A stretch of 64,000 nt of DNA from Thalassolituus alkanivorans (GCF_020447205.1 NZ_JAJAEL010000049.1:53745-117744); one strand, 5' to 3'; shown: positions 27,265 to 36,348, counted from the first letter of the stretch. Notes: generated by a model not told the origin, from the letters alone. Numbers and translations are program-made.

Positions 27265-27816
27265 CTACAACCCCTTCGTCAGAGCCTGTGATATATCGAT
27301 ATCAAATACGTGGGTTGCCTGCTGAGCTGACGGGTTGGCGAAATAGCGTTTTAACGTCTTGCTGACGGTAGGAAAGGCCAGCTCTTTCCAGGGGATGTCG
27401 TCTTCATGAAACAGGGCTACCTCCAGGCTTTCATCGCCCGCAGCAAATTCTGCTTTTTCCAGTTCGGCAAGAAAGAATATATGTACCTGATCAATATGCG
27501 GCACCGTGATCATGCTGAACAGGGATTGCAGCTGTACGACCGCGCGGGCTTCTTCCCAGGTTTCACGTAAAGCGGCCTGCTCGGTGCTTTCGCCGTTTTC
27601 CATAAAGCCCGCTGGCAGGGTCCAGAAACCACGGCGTGGTTCGATGGCGCGGCGGCAGAGCAGTATCTGCCCTTTATGAACCGGCAGCGTACCGGCCACT
27701 ATGCGTGGATTCTGGTAAAAAACGGCGTTGCAGGCGGGGCAGACAAACCGTGGGCGGTTATCGCCGTCAGGGATGATAAAGGTAAGTTCACTGGCGCAAT
27801 GGCTGCAGTATTTCAT
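27265..27816 (-). CDS. Nudix hydrolase with N-terminal zinc ribbon
   Basis: A 183-aa protein. The N-terminal zinc ribbon uses C4/C7 and C26/C29 (CSHC...CPAC). The Nudix box GX5EX7REUXEEXGU is GFMENGESTEQAALRETWEEARA at about 70-92, with the last Gly replaced by Ala. The family includes NudC-like and ADP-ribose or NADH pyrophosphatases; the exact substrate is unknown. The zinc ribbon plus Nudix arrangement is shared with NudC but the protein is shorter. The frame starts at the first ATG; the ribosome site is weak. Confidence 0.85.
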   Translation of the reverse strand: MKYCSHCASELTFIIPDGDNRPRFVCPACNAVFYQNPRIVAGTLPVHKGQILLCRRAIEPRRGFWTLPAGFMENGESTEQAALRETWEEARAVVQLQSLFSMITVPHIDQVHIFFLAELEKAEFAAGDESLEVALFHEDDIPWKELAFPTVSKTLKRYFANPSAQQATHVFDIDISQALTKGL

Positions 27817-27891
27817 GGGATGTCCGGCCGCTGAATAAAAACTAGGGCCTGCTTAGTTAATGTTAACAGACCCTGGCCGAGTATAACTGAC

Positions 27892-28251
27892 TCAGGAACT
27901 GGCCCGGAACGGAAAAGGGATAACATTGGCAACACCAGCGTTATTAGCTGTGTTGCGGCTGAGAAGTGCATCTGCGTTGCTGTCATCACTGAAATTCAGA
28001 CTCTCGACCATGCAGTGCAGACGCTCGTGCATCATACGTGACATGCGCAGGCAGGCCGATAATGGATTACTGGCACGCTGGCGTTCCATATCAATCTGAA
28101 ATTGCAGGCCGCGCAGACGGCGGCGGAAATCTTCACCTGCGCTGTTAATGGTCTGCTCGATCAGTTGCTGACGCAACGCTTCCAGAGCTTCCGGATTGTG
28201 ATTGGCCAGTTGTTTCAGTTCATCAAAGGGCGGCAGTTGCACAACAGGCAC
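27892..28251 (-). CDS. DUF3135-family protein
   Basis: A 119-aa cytoplasmic helical protein. PPFDELKQLANHNPEALEALRQQLIEQTI and RLRGLQFQIDMERQRASNPLSACLRMSRMMHERL match the pattern I know for DUF3135, a gammaproteobacterial family without an assigned function. The GTG start is preceded by ACGGA. It lies upstream of the Nudix gene on the same strand with a 75-bp gap, and may be cotranscribed. Confidence 0.75.
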   Translation of the reverse strand: MPVVQLPPFDELKQLANHNPEALEALRQQLIEQTINSAGEDFRRRLRGLQFQIDMERQRASNPLSACLRMSRMMHERLHCMVESLNFSDDSNADALLSRNTANNAGVANVIPFPFRASS

Positions 28252-28488
28252 TCCGTGCAGGTTTTTGTTTGCATTTCTCTGGTTTTAGTCTACCGAATTA
28301 CAAGATGTGACAGAATCCTTTTGTCCGTCTGAAGAAGCCGGCTAAATGACTGAATTAATTAATAAAAATGCTCAGGATAGATAACGTTCTATGGCTTAAA
28401 TCGTTTAAAAACAGAGTGTTAAGTAAACGATCTGAGAGTGGTTGTGATGATCCTCCTGTGAGGATTCATACAATAGTCGGAGCTTTTA
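28252..28488. other. AT-rich intergenic region with one long dyad
   Basis: No gene is visible here. ATCGTTTA (28400-28407) and TAAACGAT (28424-28431) form an 8-bp inverted repeat with a 16-bp spacer, possibly an operator. The region must hold the promoters of the divergent DUF3135 gene and of the small ORF/CoA pyrophosphatase unit; no high-scoring hexamer pair stands out. Confidence 0.4.
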
Positions 28489-28572
28489 ATGACTAAAAAA
28501 TATAAAAAATCCCTTATTTGTAACGTAAGCCAGAGCAGTACTGGCTCGCTTTTCATCCAGACATTACAATGA
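28489..28572 (+). CDS. Putative 27-aa leader ORF upstream of the CoA pyrophosphatase
   Basis: Frame starts MTKKYKKSLICNVSQSSTGS and ends FIQTLQ, stopping 4 nt before the next ATG. It has a GGAG ribosome site 7 nt before its start, whereas the downstream gene has none visible. It looks like a leader peptide whose translation delivers ribosomes to the next start. The peptide is basic at the N-terminus and has no known relatives that I can name. Confidence 0.35.
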   Translation: MTKKYKKSLICNVSQSSTGSLFIQTLQ

Positions 28573-28576
28573 CGTT

Positions 28577-29149
28577 ATGAATTCATCTCCGCTCTTCGAC
28601 TATCTGCAGCTGCGTCTGCAGCAACATCAGCCACGAAAAGTGCAGCAACCCGATCTGGCTGAAGCTGGTGTTTTGGTTGCCCTCACGGACGAAGAGCAGC
28701 CGCAGGTGGTGTTAACCCGCCGGGCCGTGCATTTATCGACCCATCAGGGAGAAGTTGCCTTTCCTGGCGGCAAGCGTGACCCGGAAGATCAGAACATTAT
28801 TATTACGGCACTGCGTGAGGCTGAAGAGGAAGTGGCACTGGCACGCAACCGTGTCAGGGTTCTGGGGGAGCTGGATCAGGTGGTATCACGCTTCGGCTAT
28901 CTGGTAACGCCGGTGTTAGGGCTTATTCCACCGGAAGAACCGCTGATTGCCAATCCGGGTGAACTGGATGCGGTATTTAAAGTTCCGTTAAGTCATTTTC
29001 AGTTGCCGCCCAGCCGTTATTTTGAGCGCGGTCAGATCCGCATTCCCAGTTACGATTTCAATGGCTTCCACATCTGGGGGCTGACCGCCATGATGATTGC
29101 GGAGATGATGAATCATCTCTGGGATTGCGATATTCCGTACAAGGTATAG
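28577..29149 (+). CDS. CoA pyrophosphatase-type Nudix hydrolase
   Basis: A 190-aa Nudix enzyme of the NudL-like CoA pyrophosphatase group, which cleaves CoA to 3',5'-ADP and 4'-phosphopantetheine. [18 protein letters not shown] (about 55-72) is the group's hallmark, followed by the Nudix core [11 protein letters not shown] and the tail motif [14 protein letters not shown]. No ribosome site is visible before the ATG; coupling to the 27-aa ORF ending 4 nt upstream would explain this. It is followed by a gamma-carbonic-anhydrase-like gene 10 bp later. Confidence 0.88.
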   Translation: MNSSPLFDYLQLRLQQHQPRKVQQPDLAEAGVLVALTDEEQPQVVLTRRAVHLSTHQGEVAFPGGKRDPEDQNIIITALREAEEEVALARNRVRVLGELDQVVSRFGYLVTPVLGLIPPEEPLIANPGELDAVFKVPLSHFQLPPSRYFERGQIRIPSYDFNGFHIWGLTAMMIAEMMNHLWDCDIPYKV

Positions 29150-29159
29150 GAAGAACTCT

Positions 29160-29684
29160 ATGTTTTATCAGCTGGGCGAGCGTCGTCCGACCCGTGGACA
29201 GGATGTGTTTGTTGCCGACGGCGCCAGAGTGATCGGCAGTGTTGTTCTGGGCGACAACAGCAGCATCTGGTTTGGTGTGGTTATCCGCGGTGATAACGAT
29301 CTGATCACCATTGGTGAGCATTCCAATGTGCAGGATAACGCGGTGCTGCATACCGACTCAGGTATCCCGCTGACGCTGGGTAAGGGCGTGACTGTGGGTC
29401 ATAATGCCATGCTGCACGGCTGTACGGTTGGCGATTATTCGCTGATCGGTATTAATGCGGTGGTGCTGAACGGCGCGAAAATCGGCAAGCACTGCATTAT
29501 TGGTGCGAATGCGCTTGTGCCGGAAAATATGGAAATTCCCGATGGTTCTCTGGTCGTAGGGTCGCCTGCGGTGATTAAGCGCCAGCTGAACGAGATGCAA
29601 TGCAAAATGCTGGAAGGCAGTGCCGCGCACTACGTGCACAATGCCAAACGCTACCGCGAACAACTGCAGGAGATTGAACTGTGA
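29160..29684 (+). CDS. Gamma carbonic anhydrase-family (hexapeptide) protein
   Basis: A 174-aa left-handed beta-helix protein with repeated hexapeptides ([39 protein letters not shown]), and the His ligands expected of the YrdA/gamma-CA family in [15 protein letters not shown]. Members bind zinc; many, like YrdA, have weak or no carbonic anhydrase activity. GGAAG precedes the ATG. It overlaps the next gene by 4 nt. Confidence 0.9.
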   Translation: MFYQLGERRPTRGQDVFVADGARVIGSVVLGDNSSIWFGVVIRGDNDLITIGEHSNVQDNAVLHTDSGIPLTLGKGVTVGHNAMLHGCTVGDYSLIGINAVVLNGAKIGKHCIIGANALVPENMEIPDGSLVVGSPAVIKRQLNEMQCKMLEGSAAHYVHNAKRYREQLQEIEL

Positions 29685-29878
29685 CGACTCCGGTCCGCTC
29701 CCCGTGCGTGAGTATCTGTGCGCTGGATGAAAATGATGTCTGTGTCGGCTGTTACCGCAGCGGCGAAGAAATCAGCCGCTGGGGACGCTACAGTGATGAC
29801 GAGCGCCGGGCTGTACTGCAAAAAGTGGCAGCGCGCGAGCAGGATGCGATGAATTTTACCCCCGTAAAGGCCGACTGA
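29681..29878 (+). CDS. DUF1289-family small protein
   Basis: A 65-aa protein with the DUF1289 pattern: [28 protein letters not shown], four conserved cysteines that probably bind a metal. The GTG start overlaps the preceding stop (GTGA), indicating translational coupling. Its function is unknown. The trio Nudix/gamma-CA/DUF1289 reads as one operon. Confidence 0.85.
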   Translation: MTTPVRSPCVSICALDENDVCVGCYRSGEEISRWGRYSDDERRAVLQKVAAREQDAMNFTPVKAD

Positions 29879-29912
29879 CCGGCCACTTCTTTTCTTTCTG
29901 ATGGACAACACC

Positions 29913-31109
29913 ATGACAACACTGGGAACCCCTTTTTCTCCGACAGCCACCCGGGTGCTGCTGTGCGGTGCCGGCGAGCTGGGCAAAGAAGTTGTAATTG
30001 AACTGCAGCGTTTGGGCTGTGAAGTGATTGCCGCTGACCGCTATGCGAATGCACCGGCGATGCAGGTGGCTGATCGCAGCCATGTTGTGAATATGCTCGA
30101 TGGCGCAGCGCTGCGTGCGGTCATCGAACAGGAAAAACCGCATCTGGTGGTGCCTGAAATCGAAGCCATTGCTACCGCAACGCTGGCCGAGCTGGAGCAG
30201 GAAGGTGTGCGGATTATCCCGACCGCCCGCGCCACCCAGCTGACCATGAACCGCGAAGGCATCCGTCGTCTGGCGGCGGAAACGCTCAAGGTTCCGACCT
30301 CAAGTTATCAGTTTGCCGATAACGAAGAGGATTTCCTGAAAGCGGCAGAAGCCATTGGTTTGCCGTGTCTGGTGAAGCCGATCATGAGTTCCTCCGGCAA
30401 AGGACAGAGCTTTGTGCGTGAGCAAAGTGAGCTGGCCCGCGCCTGGGCTTATGCGCAGGAAGGCGGCCGCGCCGGCAAGGGCAAAGTGATTGTTGAAGGT
30501 TTTGTCGACTTTGATTTTGAAATCACGCTGCTGACCATTCGCCATAAAGACAGCAACGGCAATACGGTGACCAGTTTCTGTGAGCCTATTGGCCATCGCC
30601 AGGAAGACGGTGATTATCAGGAATCCTGGCAGCCGCAGGCGATGACGGAAGCCGCACTGGCGAAAGCGCAGCATATTGCCAAAGTGGTGACCGATGATCT
30701 GGGCGGACTGGGGCTGTTTGGCGTTGAGCTGTTCGTCAAAGGCGATGAGGTGATTTTCAGTGAAGTGTCACCACGCCCGCATGATACCGGGCTGGTTACA
30801 CTCATTTCACAGGATTTATCCGAATTTGCCCTGCATGCGCGGGCGATTCTGGGTCTGCCGATTCCGAATATTCAGCAGCATGGTCCATCGGCATCCTCGG
30901 TGCTGCTGGTGGCGGGTGAATCCACCACGATGCAGTATTCCGGTCTGGATAAGGCGCTGGCTGAAATTCATACCCAGCTGCGTTTATTCGGTAAGCCTGA
31001 GGTATCCGGTAAGCGCCGTTTAGGCGTGGCGCTGGCCCGTGATGAAAGTATTCAGGCGGCGAAAGATAAGGCTAATCGGGTGATTGCTGCCATACAGGTG
31101 ACTCTGTAA
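29913..31109 (+). CDS. purT: Formate-dependent phosphoribosylglycinamide formyltransferase
   Basis: Converts GAR plus formate and ATP to FGAR in purine synthesis. 398 aa; an ATP-grasp enzyme. N-terminus [35 protein letters not shown]-grasp segments [15 protein letters not shown] and [17 protein letters not shown]-terminal [13 protein letters not shown] with metal-binding residues. The frame opens at 29901, but ATG at 29913 gives [15 protein letters not shown], aligning with the E. coli PurT start. The last 38 nt overlap the 3' end of the convergent cyclase gene. Confidence 0.95.
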   Translation: MTTLGTPFSPTATRVLLCGAGELGKEVVIELQRLGCEVIAADRYANAPAMQVADRSHVVNMLDGAALRAVIEQEKPHLVVPEIEAIATATLAELEQEGVRIIPTARATQLTMNREGIRRLAAETLKVPTSSYQFADNEEDFLKAAEAIGLPCLVKPIMSSSGKGQSFVREQSELARAWAYAQEGGRAGKGKVIVEGFVDFDFEITLLTIRHKDSNGNTVTSFCEPIGHRQEDGDYQESWQPQAMTEAALAKAQHIAKVVTDDLGGLGLFGVELFVKGDEVIFSEVSPRPHDTGLVTLISQDLSEFALHARAILGLPIPNIQQHGPSASSVLLVAGESTTMQYSGLDKALAEIHTQLRLFGKPEVSGKRRLGVALARDESIQAAKDKANRVIAAIQVTL

Positions 31110-32700
31110 AAGGCATCTCCGGGGTAATAATCTGCAGCATATTGCAGTTACGCCCGGAAGCTTTGGCCTCGTAGAGAGCGGCGTCTGCCGCTCTTAACCA
31201 TTCTTCTTTTGACATATTTTCCAGCCACGGGCCGGATTCCCGGATCCATGCAATACCAAAACTGATGGTCAGTTGTTTGCTGACCGATGAGTGTTCATGG
31301 CGGATATTCAATTCGCGGATGCTCTCGCGGATTCTGTGGCGTACCGCATCCAGATTGTTGGCATCATCAATATATAAAATCAGCGCAAACTCTTCGCCGC
31401 CAAAGCGCGAGGTAATTTCATCGGTACGTTTGGCACAGCCTTTTAACGCCTGGGCAACGCGGTGCAGCGCATCATCACCCACCTGATGACCATAGTGGTC
31501 GTTAAAGCGTTTGAAATAATCAATATCCACCAGAATTAAGGCCGCGGACTGTTTATGTCGTTTCAGGCGTTTCCAGGTGGATTCCAATGCGTCATCGAAG
31601 GCACGGCGATTGGGAATGTTGGTCAGCCGATCTGTATTGGACAGCTGTTCAAGACGCGCCTGTTGCTGGCGGGCGGTATATACCAGCTGGTTGTAGGTAT
31701 CGCGCAGCTGGCGTAACTCACGGATGCGGAGTGGTGTGGTGAACAGCACCGGACGCAGCATGCCGTCTTTATTATTTAACTCCAGCAAATCGGTTGCTTT
31801 ACGGATTGGAGTAATCAGTAAATGAACCAGAAGAATAAAAATAATGCCCGGAATCAGCGCAATCAGCAGAAAGGCTGTGATGACATTGGAACTGAGGAAT
31901 TGCGGCAGTTCCTGCTGATGATGAATGCGGAAACAGTACACCGGCTGTTGCTCCGGTGACATCAGGCAGCGGTCATGAAATGTCTGTGCGTCCTCGGGGC
32001 TGGTGAGCAGGTCGACGGCATTCTGCGATATGTCTGTCCGCATCAGCGGAATGCGGGTAATCCGTTTCCAGACAGATAATATGTCGTCATCGAGCAACTG
32101 GAAAAAAATAAGCCAGCCTTGCCTTGGCCCTGAATTATCGGAGTGCATTACCGGGCTGATGGCTAACAGATACGGTGATTCATCAATGCTCTGAAACAGC
32201 GTTGTTGGCTGGTCATTCAGATGTTCAACGCCACCCTGCTGCAACCAGTAAAGCAGACGTGTGCTGTTGCTGGTTACAAGCGATGACTCACTGTTGTATT
32301 CAAGATTAAAGACAGGCTCACGCTGATTATTGAGCAGCAGGGCACCGGACAGCTTCAGTGATTCGAAGGTGGTGTCAGTAAAATTAGTGGCGATGTATTC
32401 TCTATAAGGTTCCTGAACGTAATGCCAGGTATCGTCCCAGTTGGCATAGTCGGAGACAAAGGTTGCCAGGGTTTCTTTCTTCAGTTCCAGCACACTGTTG
32501 AGGCTGAACATTTCGTTCTTCTGCGTTTCCAGTGCCGTGTTCAGTTCGGCCGGATAAAACCACAGCCAGCGCACCAACAGTAACCCGGCGAATAGCAGGG
32601 CAATAAAAATGATCGAAAGAAAAAGAAACAGCTGACGGATAGAAAACATAAGGTCTCTGTCTGGTTGTCCGGCCGGGTGCTGTGGCATGGACAGTCTCAT
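31072..32700 (-). CDS. CHASE4-like membrane diguanylate cyclase
   Basis: A 542-aa c-di-GMP synthase. TM1 at about 24-48; a periplasmic CHASE4-like sensor domain ([18 protein letters not shown] at about 82-99); TM2 at about 285-305; a short linker; and a GGDEF domain with active-site GGEEF at 434-438. The RxxD product-inhibition site is not canonical: the matching segment is RTDE. The N-terminal start is uncertain; ATG at 32700 gives the longest form, ATG at 32649 starts directly at the TM. Convergent with purT and overlapping its end. Confidence 0.9.
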   Translation of the reverse strand: MRLSMPQHPAGQPDRDLMFSIRQLFLFLSIIFIALLFAGLLLVRWLWFYPAELNTALETQKNEMFSLNSVLELKKETLATFVSDYANWDDTWHYVQEPYREYIATNFTDTTFESLKLSGALLLNNQREPVFNLEYNSESSLVTSNSTRLLYWLQQGGVEHLNDQPTTLFQSIDESPYLLAISPVMHSDNSGPRQGWLIFFQLLDDDILSVWKRITRIPLMRTDISQNAVDLLTSPEDAQTFHDRCLMSPEQQPVYCFRIHHQQELPQFLSSNVITAFLLIALIPGIIFILLVHLLITPIRKATDLLELNNKDGMLRPVLFTTPLRIRELRQLRDTYNQLVYTARQQQARLEQLSNTDRLTNIPNRRAFDDALESTWKRLKRHKQSAALILVDIDYFKRFNDHYGHQVGDDALHRVAQALKGCAKRTDEITSRFGGEEFALILYIDDANNLDAVRHRIRESIRELNIRHEHSSVSKQLTISFGIAWIRESGPWLENMSKEEWLRAADAALYEAKASGRNCNMLQIITPEMPFTESPVWQQSPD

Positions 32701-32880
32701 TTAGGTCTGTTACGAACCCTCAGTGCGGTTGGCCGACTATGCAGATGGTTTCGTCACTGACTTTAAAAGCATAGCCGAAGCGGCGCGATAAAATGCGTAA
32801 CCTGCGGTTTTTTCAGGCCGTTTTCTGATCTGTATCCGGCTATGGGATGACAATTTACGGAAAACGGCTGAAAACACCAC

Positions 32881-32911
32881 TTGACCTGTGAGTTACTCAA
32901 AGGTTTAAGCT
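32881..32911 (+). promoter_or_regulatory. MerR-type promoter/operator with 19-bp spacer
   Basis: TTGACC (-35, 32881-32886), a 19-bp spacer and TAAGCT (-10, 32906-32911). The stretch from ACCT at 32884 to AGGT at 32904 is a near-perfect dyad (GAGT-T-ACTC core). A 19-20 bp spacer holding a dyad is the hallmark of promoters that MerR-family activators untwist. It controls the MerR gene and the overlapping metal permease gene. Confidence 0.8.
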
Positions 32912-32948
32912 GCGCTAATACTGAAGTATGTTCGGGCAGGAGAAGACT

Positions 32949-33395
32949 ATGCGGGTACTGGAACTCGCCAGACGCGAGCAGGTAAATGCCAATACCATCC
33001 GCCATTATGTGCGGATTGGATTGCTGAAACCTGGCAAAGACGACAGTGGTTATCATCACTTCACCGCGGCGGAGCACAAACGTCTGCGGTTTATTCTGCA
33101 GGCGCGGGATCTGGGCTTCACTCTGGAAGATATCCAGACCATGCTGCAGGCGGCAGAACAGGGGGAGTCGCCTTGTCCTACAGTACGTCAGCTGATCGAA
33201 CCCCGGTTGTCAGAGGCCAGGGCCCGTCTGGCGGCAATGCAGGCACTGGTAGAACGGATGGAACGGGCGGTTGAGCAGTGGGCAGAGCAACCTGATTGTG
33301 TCCCCTGTGGAGAACATATTTGTCATTTGATAGAAGGTGCCGATGTGCACCTGAGTGAACGTTGTGGAAGTCGGGGAGAGTCTCAGCATGACTGA
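32949..33395 (+). CDS. MerR-family metal-responsive regulator
   Basis: A 148-aa MerR regulator: winged helix-turn-helix at 1-70 (VLELARREQVNANTIRHYVRIGLL, then FILQARDLGFTLEDI) and a dimerisation helix at about 85-120. The C-terminal cysteines (CVPCGEHIC) and Cys within ESPCPTV match metal-sensing members. The frame opens at 32928, but ATG at 32949 has an AGGAG site and gives the conserved start. The gene overlaps the Cu/Zn exporter gene by 8 nt and sits behind a MerR-type 19-bp-spacer promoter, so it likely activates the whole unit when metal is in excess. Confidence 0.9.
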   Translation: MRVLELARREQVNANTIRHYVRIGLLKPGKDDSGYHHFTAAEHKRLRFILQARDLGFTLEDIQTMLQAAEQGESPCPTVRQLIEPRLSEARARLAAMQALVERMERAVEQWAEQPDCVPCGEHICHLIEGADVHLSERCGSRGESQHD

Positions 33396-34761
33396 TACGG
33401 AACGAAAGAGCTGCTGCGGCAGTGATAAAGAATCAAAGCAAGCTGAGCAGGGCTCATGCTGCGCTACTGAAACGAAAGAAACTGAAACGAAAGCAACTGA
33501 GAGTTCGTGTTGCGGCAGTGCGAAAACATCGGCAGAGCCAGTGTCATGTTGTGCCTCGGAAGTAAATAGCAGCGAAAGCTCATGTTGCGGCAGTGCGAAA
33601 ACATCAGCATCGGTAAAGCCGGCCTCATGTTGTGCGGCTGAAGAGAAAGTCGCTGAGAGTTCGTGTTGCGGCAGCACGTCCGCAGTGGCAGCTTCCTGTG
33701 GTACCGAAAGCGGTGAGTCAGGCGGTTGCTGTCCGCCGGCAGAAAAAGGCCGCATCGATTGGATCTTATGGGGCTGCGGCAGTTTTGTGGTGCTGGGCTA
33801 TATCGGTTTTTTATTGTTGGGCCATCAGCCTGACAGCAGTCTGCCCTGGCTGGGCGTGATGCTGCATACCTCGTATGAAATGGTTAACGCCATGTGGTGG
33901 GGTATTCTGACCGCCTCGTTCTTTGTTGGCTTGCTGGGGCGTATTCCGCGTGAGCTGGTGATGTCGGTTTTGGGGAGGGGCGGCAGTAAGCGGGGATTAT
34001 TCCGCGCGACGCTGGCCGGCTTGCTGCTCGACCTGTGTAACCACGGCATTTTAATGGTGGCGATGAAGCTGTATGAACGTGGCGCCAGTATCGGTCAGGT
34101 GATGGCTTTCCTGATTGCGAGTCCATGGAATTCTTTAACGCTGACGTTAATTCTGATTGGACTGATAGGCCTTAAATGGACGTTGTTATTTATTGCCGCC
34201 TCTCTGCTGATTGCCTGGATCAGCGGCTGGATTTTTGATCGACTGGTTGAGCGCGGTACCTTGCCGGTCAATCCGAATCAGGGCGAATTTCAGCAGGTGG
34301 CTTTTATGCCGACGCTGAAAAGTACCTGGAAAGCTCACGACTGGTCAGTACCGTCGCTGTTAAAGATGTTCTGGCAGGGCTTTAAAGAATCCAAAATGGT
34401 GTTGCGCTGGGTATTCTTTGGTGTGGTGTTAATTGCACTGGTGCGTGCCTTTGTGCCGGAAGACAGCTTCGGCATCTGGTTTGGTGCCAGCTTTACCGGA
34501 TTGTTAATGACGCTGCTGGCCACGACCATTATTGAAGTCTGCTCCGAAGGCTCCAGTCCGATTGCCGCCGATTTATTTAACCGCGCGGCGGCGCCGGGCA
34601 ATGCCTTTACCTTCCTGATGGCCGGAGCCGCTACCGATTACACTGAAATTATGGCGCTGCAAAACACCACCAGAAGCTGGAAAATTGCGCTGTTTTTACC
34701 GCTGATTACCGTGCCGCAGGTACTGCTGATTGGCTGGCTGATGAATACCTCCGGGGTGTAA
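33388..34761 (+). CDS. SO_0444-family Cu/Zn efflux permease with Cys-Cys-rich N-terminus
   Basis: A 457-aa protein. Residues 1-115 contain eight CC pairs (9-10, 24-25, 41-42, 54-55, 66-67, 81-82, 93-94, 114-115) in repeats such as ESSCCGSAKTS, plus a lone Cys104: a likely metal-loading tail. From about 120 it is an ArsP/DUF318-type permease with some 8-10 TM segments and the conserved NHGILM and EVCSEGSSPIAADL motifs. This matches the SO_0444 group of Cu/Zn exporters. The ATG at 33388 has a GGGGAGAG site and overlaps the MerR stop by 8 nt; the longer frame from 33355 is less likely. Confidence 0.88.
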   Translation: MTDTERKSCCGSDKESKQAEQGSCCATETKETETKATESSCCGSAKTSAEPVSCCASEVNSSESSCCGSAKTSASVKPASCCAAEEKVAESSCCGSTSAVAASCGTESGESGGCCPPAEKGRIDWILWGCGSFVVLGYIGFLLLGHQPDSSLPWLGVMLHTSYEMVNAMWWGILTASFFVGLLGRIPRELVMSVLGRGGSKRGLFRATLAGLLLDLCNHGILMVAMKLYERGASIGQVMAFLIASPWNSLTLTLILIGLIGLKWTLLFIAASLLIAWISGWIFDRLVERGTLPVNPNQGEFQQVAFMPTLKSTWKAHDWSVPSLLKMFWQGFKESKMVLRWVFFGVVLIALVRAFVPEDSFGIWFGASFTGLLMTLLATTIIEVCSEGSSPIAADLFNRAAAPGNAFTFLMAGAATDYTEIMALQNTTRSWKIALFLPLITVPQVLLIGWLMNTSGV

Positions 34762-34777
34762 TTGTTCTGCCGTAAAT

Positions 34778-34816
34778 AAAAAACGCCGCGCTGACCTGGT
34801 TAGTGCGGCGTTTTTT
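34778..34816. terminator. Bidirectional intrinsic terminator
   Basis: AAAAAACGCCGC (34778-34789) pairs with GCGGCGTTTTTT (34805-34816), a 12-bp stem with a 15-nt loop, between the convergent exporter and methyltransferase genes. Confidence 0.88.
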
Positions 34817-34834
34817 ATGCCTGGCTGCTGGTGC

Positions 34835-35476
34835 TTACAGTTTGCTGAAATCCAGAATCATCAACCGTCCTTCAAAACGGTTCGGCTCAAGGGCAAACCA
34901 ATGCTCGTAGGTAAAGGCCGCAGGCCAGAGTTTTTCGCAACGATTGGTTAATTCATCGAAGGTTGAACGCCCCGGATCGGCCAGAATAATCTGTTTAACG
35001 CCGGCTTTTTTTGCGCGTTTAAACAGGCGCAGTAAATCGCTGACCATTTCATCCCAGAAGCAGATATCGGCACCGATAATACAATCGAATTTCGCCAGAT
35101 TCTGACCTTTCATATCGTTAAAGGATGCGTGTAACGGACGCACTTTGGCATCGTTTGCGGCAGCCACCATATCCAGATACGGAAATACGCTGTCATCGAC
35201 ATCCAGACCGGTCACTTTGGCCTGTTGCTGGCTGGCGCAATAGACCGCCGCCGGCCCCCAGCCACAGCCAAGCTCCAGTACCCGGGTGTTTTTCGCCAGC
35301 GGGTTGCTGCTCAGCCAGTCCATCAAAAGAAAACTGGACGACCAGGTTTTATGGCCGTGGACGCTTGGCTTAGCCACTTTTTTCAGTTTGCGGACCAAAG
35401 GGTGTTTCGCGGTAAAAAGGTAAATGCCATAGGCATACTGCATATGATCTTCGGCGAAGATTTCGAGGCGGGGCAT
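34835..35476 (-). CDS. Class I SAM-dependent methyltransferase
   Basis: A 213-aa cytosolic enzyme. Motif I VLELGCGWGPAA at about 66-77 binds SAM; TGLDVDDSVFPYL carries the acidic residue of motif II; IIGADICFW follows. The protein resembles the METTL/nicotinamide N-methyltransferase-like (Methyltransf_16) fold, including lysine protein methyltransferases; the substrate is unknown. The ATG at 35476 has no good ribosome site; ATG at 35443 is an alternative. Divergent from the DUF3833 lipoprotein. Confidence 0.82.
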   Translation of the reverse strand: MPRLEIFAEDHMQYAYGIYLFTAKHPLVRKLKKVAKPSVHGHKTWSSSFLLMDWLSSNPLAKNTRVLELGCGWGPAAVYCASQQQAKVTGLDVDDSVFPYLDMVAAANDAKVRPLHASFNDMKGQNLAKFDCIIGADICFWDEMVSDLLRLFKRAKKAGVKQIILADPGRSTFDELTNRCEKLWPAAFTYEHWFALEPNRFEGRLMILDFSKL

Positions 35477-35615
35477 GATAGAAAGCGCTTTGACAGACTA
35501 TGTTGAGCGCCAGTCTACTGGGTTTTTTATCAGCCGCAACAGAATTGAGCTATTGCTACCAATGCTTCTTTGTATAATTCTGTACAGTAATTTGTATAGG
35601 TTTTCAGGAGGATTT

Positions 35616-36245
35616 ATGAATTTATCCGAGTCCAGACCCGTTGTCGTTTCCCGCGGACTGTTTCCCGCCGCTCTGCTGCTGGCAGCCAGTGCTCTGTTAA
35701 CAGGCTGTGCCGGCGTGCAGGTCGATGAGTACGCCGGGCGTGCTCCGCTGCTTGATCCGCGCACCTTTTTTGACGGCACTATCTGTGCCGACGGGGTGGT
35801 GCGTGACCGCTCTGGTAAACAGATCCGCCAGTTTAATGCCCGTATTCTTGCCAGCTGGGAAGATCAGGGCAGTGGTTCTGAAACCGGCACTCTTGATGAA
35901 GTTTTTTACTTTTATGATGAACCCGGTGCGGCCGCCGTCGAGGAAACCCGCGTCTGGACGCTGACGCCCAATGGCACCGGCGGTTATCACGCCAGCGCCA
36001 CGGATGTGCCGCAGCCGACCACCATGAAGCATGCCGGTAACAGCATTCAGATGGCCTACACCCTACGTTATGGCAAGCCCGGCGATACTCTCGACCTGGA
36101 TATGGACGACTGGATGTTTCAGGTCGCCGACGGCGTGGTGATTAACGAAACCCGCATGAGCAAATGGGGGATTCATGTCGGCCAGGTGCTGCTGGTGATG
36201 CGTAAAGTGCCGGACGGATATCAGTGTTTGAGCGCGCGCGACTGA
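35616..36245 (+). CDS. DUF3833-family lipoprotein
   Basis: A 209-aa lipoprotein. Signal peptide with lipobox LLTGC (Cys31). The mature part (LLDPRTFFDGTICADGVVRDRSGKQIRQFNARI, then EVFYFYDEP, and MSKWGIHVGQVLLVMRK) matches DUF3833, an uncharacterised gammaproteobacterial family. The longer open frame from 35475 is rejected in favour of the ATG at 35616, which has an excellent CAGGAGGAT site. A TATAAT hexamer (35573-35578) lies about 38 nt upstream. Confidence 0.88.
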   Translation: MNLSESRPVVVSRGLFPAALLLAASALLTGCAGVQVDEYAGRAPLLDPRTFFDGTICADGVVRDRSGKQIRQFNARILASWEDQGSGSETGTLDEVFYFYDEPGAAAVEETRVWTLTPNGTGGYHASATDVPQPTTMKHAGNSIQMAYTLRYGKPGDTLDLDMDDWMFQVADGVVINETRMSKWGIHVGQVLLVMRKVPDGYQCLSARD

Positions 36246-36308
36246 GACACTGATGAGTTTATCTATTAAATAAATTCAACTTTGTATTAGAAATCATCGT
36301 TTTATCTC

Positions 36309-36348
36309 ATGATTGAATTTGGCCAGAATGTGAAAATCATTCAATCAT
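36309..36348 (+). promoter_or_regulatory. metE leader inverted repeats with a MetR-like box
   Basis: ATGATTGAAT (36309-36318) and ATTCAATCAT (36339-36348) are perfect 10-bp inverted repeats 20 bp apart. Inside lies TGAAAATCATTCA (36331-36343), which fits the MetR consensus TGAA-N5-TTCA. The box sits only 17 bp before the metE ATG, closer than usual for an activator, so an RNA stem near the start codon is an alternative reading. No riboswitch is recognisable. Confidence 0.55.

Noticed and set aside
35475-35615. 47-codon N-terminal extension of the DUF3833 lipoprotein
   Set aside because: It would bury the lipobox signal peptide; the start at 35616 has an ideal ribosome site.
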